NCBI GenBank assembly: GCA_036381215.1
Contig: DASVDF010000055.1
Coordinates: 1 to 13,984, forward strand
Source of the DNA: IDS-8 sp036381215
GTDB lineage: Bacteria; Pseudomonadota; Gammaproteobacteria; Steroidobacterales; Woeseiaceae
Direction of reading: 5' to 3'
DNA: 13,984 bases
The first letter of the stretch is position 1. Each line of letters opens with the position of its first letter. The notes below the pieces were generated by a model that was not told the origin of the DNA, made no database searches, and was given only the letters and a program-made list of their open reading frames with translations. Shown in pieces: positions 13,007-13,984 of this stretch. A program made the translations under genes and the position numbers.

Positions 13007-13984
13007 ATGAGCGACGCCGAGACGAAAAAAGCCGGGGCGCCCGGCACGCCGGACGCACAGCGCGAGGGCAGCCTCGAGGCGCCCATGCGCCATGCCATCG
13101 ACTGGCGCTCGGACGCGTTCTACGACCGGCCCGCCCTGATGCAGGAGATGGAGCGGGTCTTCGACATCTGCCACGGCTGCCGCCGCTGCTTCAACCTGTG
13201 CAACGCCTTCCCCACGCTGTTCGACGCGATCGACGAATCGGACACCATGGAGCTCGACTCCGTGCCGAAGGAGGTGTACTGGCAGGTCGTCGATCACTGC
13301 TACCTGTGCGACATGTGCTACATGACCAAGTGTCCGTACGTGCCGCCGCACCCCTTCAACGTCGATTTCCCGCACCTCATGCTGCGCGCCAAGGCGGCGC
13401 GCTTCAAAGAGCAGGGCGCGAGCCGGCGTGACCGCCTCCTGAGCTCGACCGATGCCGTCGGCAAGCTCGCCGGCATCCCGGTCGTCGTGCAGGCCGTGAA
13501 CGCGGCCAACAGGAGCAGCATCGGCCGCAAGCTGCTCGAGAAGACACTCGGCGTGCACGCCGATGCGCCGGTGCCGGAATACCACTCCAGGACGGCGCGC
13601 AAGCGCCTGCGCGCGCACGCGGCCGAATCGGGCGAAGCCGCCGAGCCGACGCCGGACACCCGCGGCAAGGTCGTCCTGTTCACGACCTGCTACGGCAACC
13701 GCAACATGCCCTCTCTCGCGGAAGACCTCGTCGCCGTGTACCGGCACAACGGCATCCCGGTCGCGCTGGCGGAGAAAGAGGTGTGCTGCGGGATGCCGAA
13801 GCTCGAGCTCGGCGATCTGGAAACGGTGGCCCGCTACAAGGATACGAACGTGCCGGTGCTCGCCGCCTGGGTCGACCGCGGCTGGGACATCGTCACCCCG
13901 ATCCCGTCCTGCACGCTCATGTTCAAGCAGGAGCTGCCGCTCATGTTCCCGGACGACGAGCAGGTCGCGAAGGTCCGCGATGCG
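13007..13984 (+). CDS. HdrD/GlpC-type iron-sulfur oxidoreductase (partial, runs off the right edge)
   Basis: 326 residues are visible with no stop. Two [4Fe-4S] motifs of ferredoxin type are present: C55-H-G-C58-R-R-C61-x3-C65-N and C98-Y-L-C101-D-M-C104-x4-C109-P. A CCG (cysteine-rich) domain begins near 221 with TTCYGN (C228), VCCGMPK (C260, C261) and PSC302, as in heterodisulfide reductase subunits and GlpC. It is a predicted cytosolic or membrane-peripheral electron-transfer protein. Next to rubrerythrin it may feed electrons for peroxide reduction, an inference from context. The start is ATG 13007, because EGSLEAPMRHAIDW shortly after resembles conserved N-termini of this family as I recall them. 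It has no Shine-Dalgarno: a T6 run precedes it. An in-frame ATG at 13085 is the alternative. In related genomes a DUF3501 gene often follows; here the window ends. Confidence 0.92.
   Translation, partial: MSDAETKKAGAPGTPDAQREGSLEAPMRHAIDWRSDAFYDRPALMQEMERVFDICHGCRRCFNLCNAFPTLFDAIDESDTMELDSVPKEVYWQVVDHCYLCDMCYMTKCPYVPPHPFNVDFPHLMLRAKAARFKEQGASRRDRLLSSTDAVGKLAGIPVVVQAVNAANRSSIGRKLLEKTLGVHADAPVPEYHSRTARKRLRAHAAESGEAAEPTPDTRGKVVLFTTCYGNRNMPSLAEDLVAVYRHNGIPVALAEKEVCCGMPKLELGDLETVARYKDTNVPVLAAWVDRGWDIVTPIPSCTLMFKQELPLMFPDDEQVAKVRDA

Noticed and set aside
12548..13747. 399-codon minus-strand open frame opposite rubrerythrin and the Fe-S gene
   Set aside because: It covers two genes with invariant metal-binding motifs on the other strand; the product is repetitive Arg-rich.

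Overview
The window is GC-rich (roughly two thirds G+C by eye) and compact. It looks like the chromosome of a gammaproteobacterium. The order glyA-nrdR-ribD-ribE-ribB(X)-ribH-nusB-thiL-pgpA is a classic gammaproteobacterial block. A PEP-CTERM protein, a kinase/cNMP-binding fusion and a rubrerythrin/Fe-S reductase pair suggest an environmental, possibly chemolithotrophic lineage such as Acidiferrobacterales or Ectothiorhodospiraceae relatives. That placement is inference from gene content, not a phylogeny.

Layout, left to right. (1) 1-819, minus: the N-terminal half of the ABC-F translation factor EttA, cut by the window edge. (2) 937-1899, plus: a class II-type histone-deacetylase-family (acetoin utilisation/acetylpolyamine hydrolase-like) enzyme. 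(3) 2121-9541, plus: glyA, nrdR, ribD, ribE, ribBX, ribH, nusB, thiL, pgpA. These cover one-carbon metabolism, ribonucleotide reductase control, the lumazine/riboflavin pathway, transcription antitermination, thiamine diphosphate synthesis and phospholipid head-group synthesis. Most junctions are overlapping or only a few bases apart, but REP-type inverted doublets sit between ribBX/ribH and ribH/nusB. (4) 9557-10870, plus: a soluble Ser/Thr protein kinase fused to a C-terminal cyclic-nucleotide-binding domain. (5) 11143-11880, plus: a visibly lower-GC gene for a secreted PEP-CTERM protein behind a near-perfect sigma-54 promoter. (6) 11998-12243, minus: xseB, whose stop codon lies inside a REP element. 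(7) 12514-13984, plus: a short rubrerythrin with a strong sigma-70 promoter and a perfect 7-1-7 palindromic operator, followed by a terminator-like hairpin and then an HdrD/GlpC-type Fe-S protein cut by the right edge.

The left two thirds is ordinary core genome. The interest lies in the regulatory and repeat layer of the right third: seven copies of one GYAGGAG-headed REP family at five loci, a sigma-54 promoter driving an exosortase substrate, a candidate redox or metal operator on the rubrerythrin gene, and a terminator placed two bases before the start codon of the Fe-S gene. The riboflavin gene is the RibBX variant, in which the GTP cyclohydrolase II-like half has lost all three zinc cysteines. 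No tRNA, rRNA, CRISPR array, integrase or transposase gene was seen.
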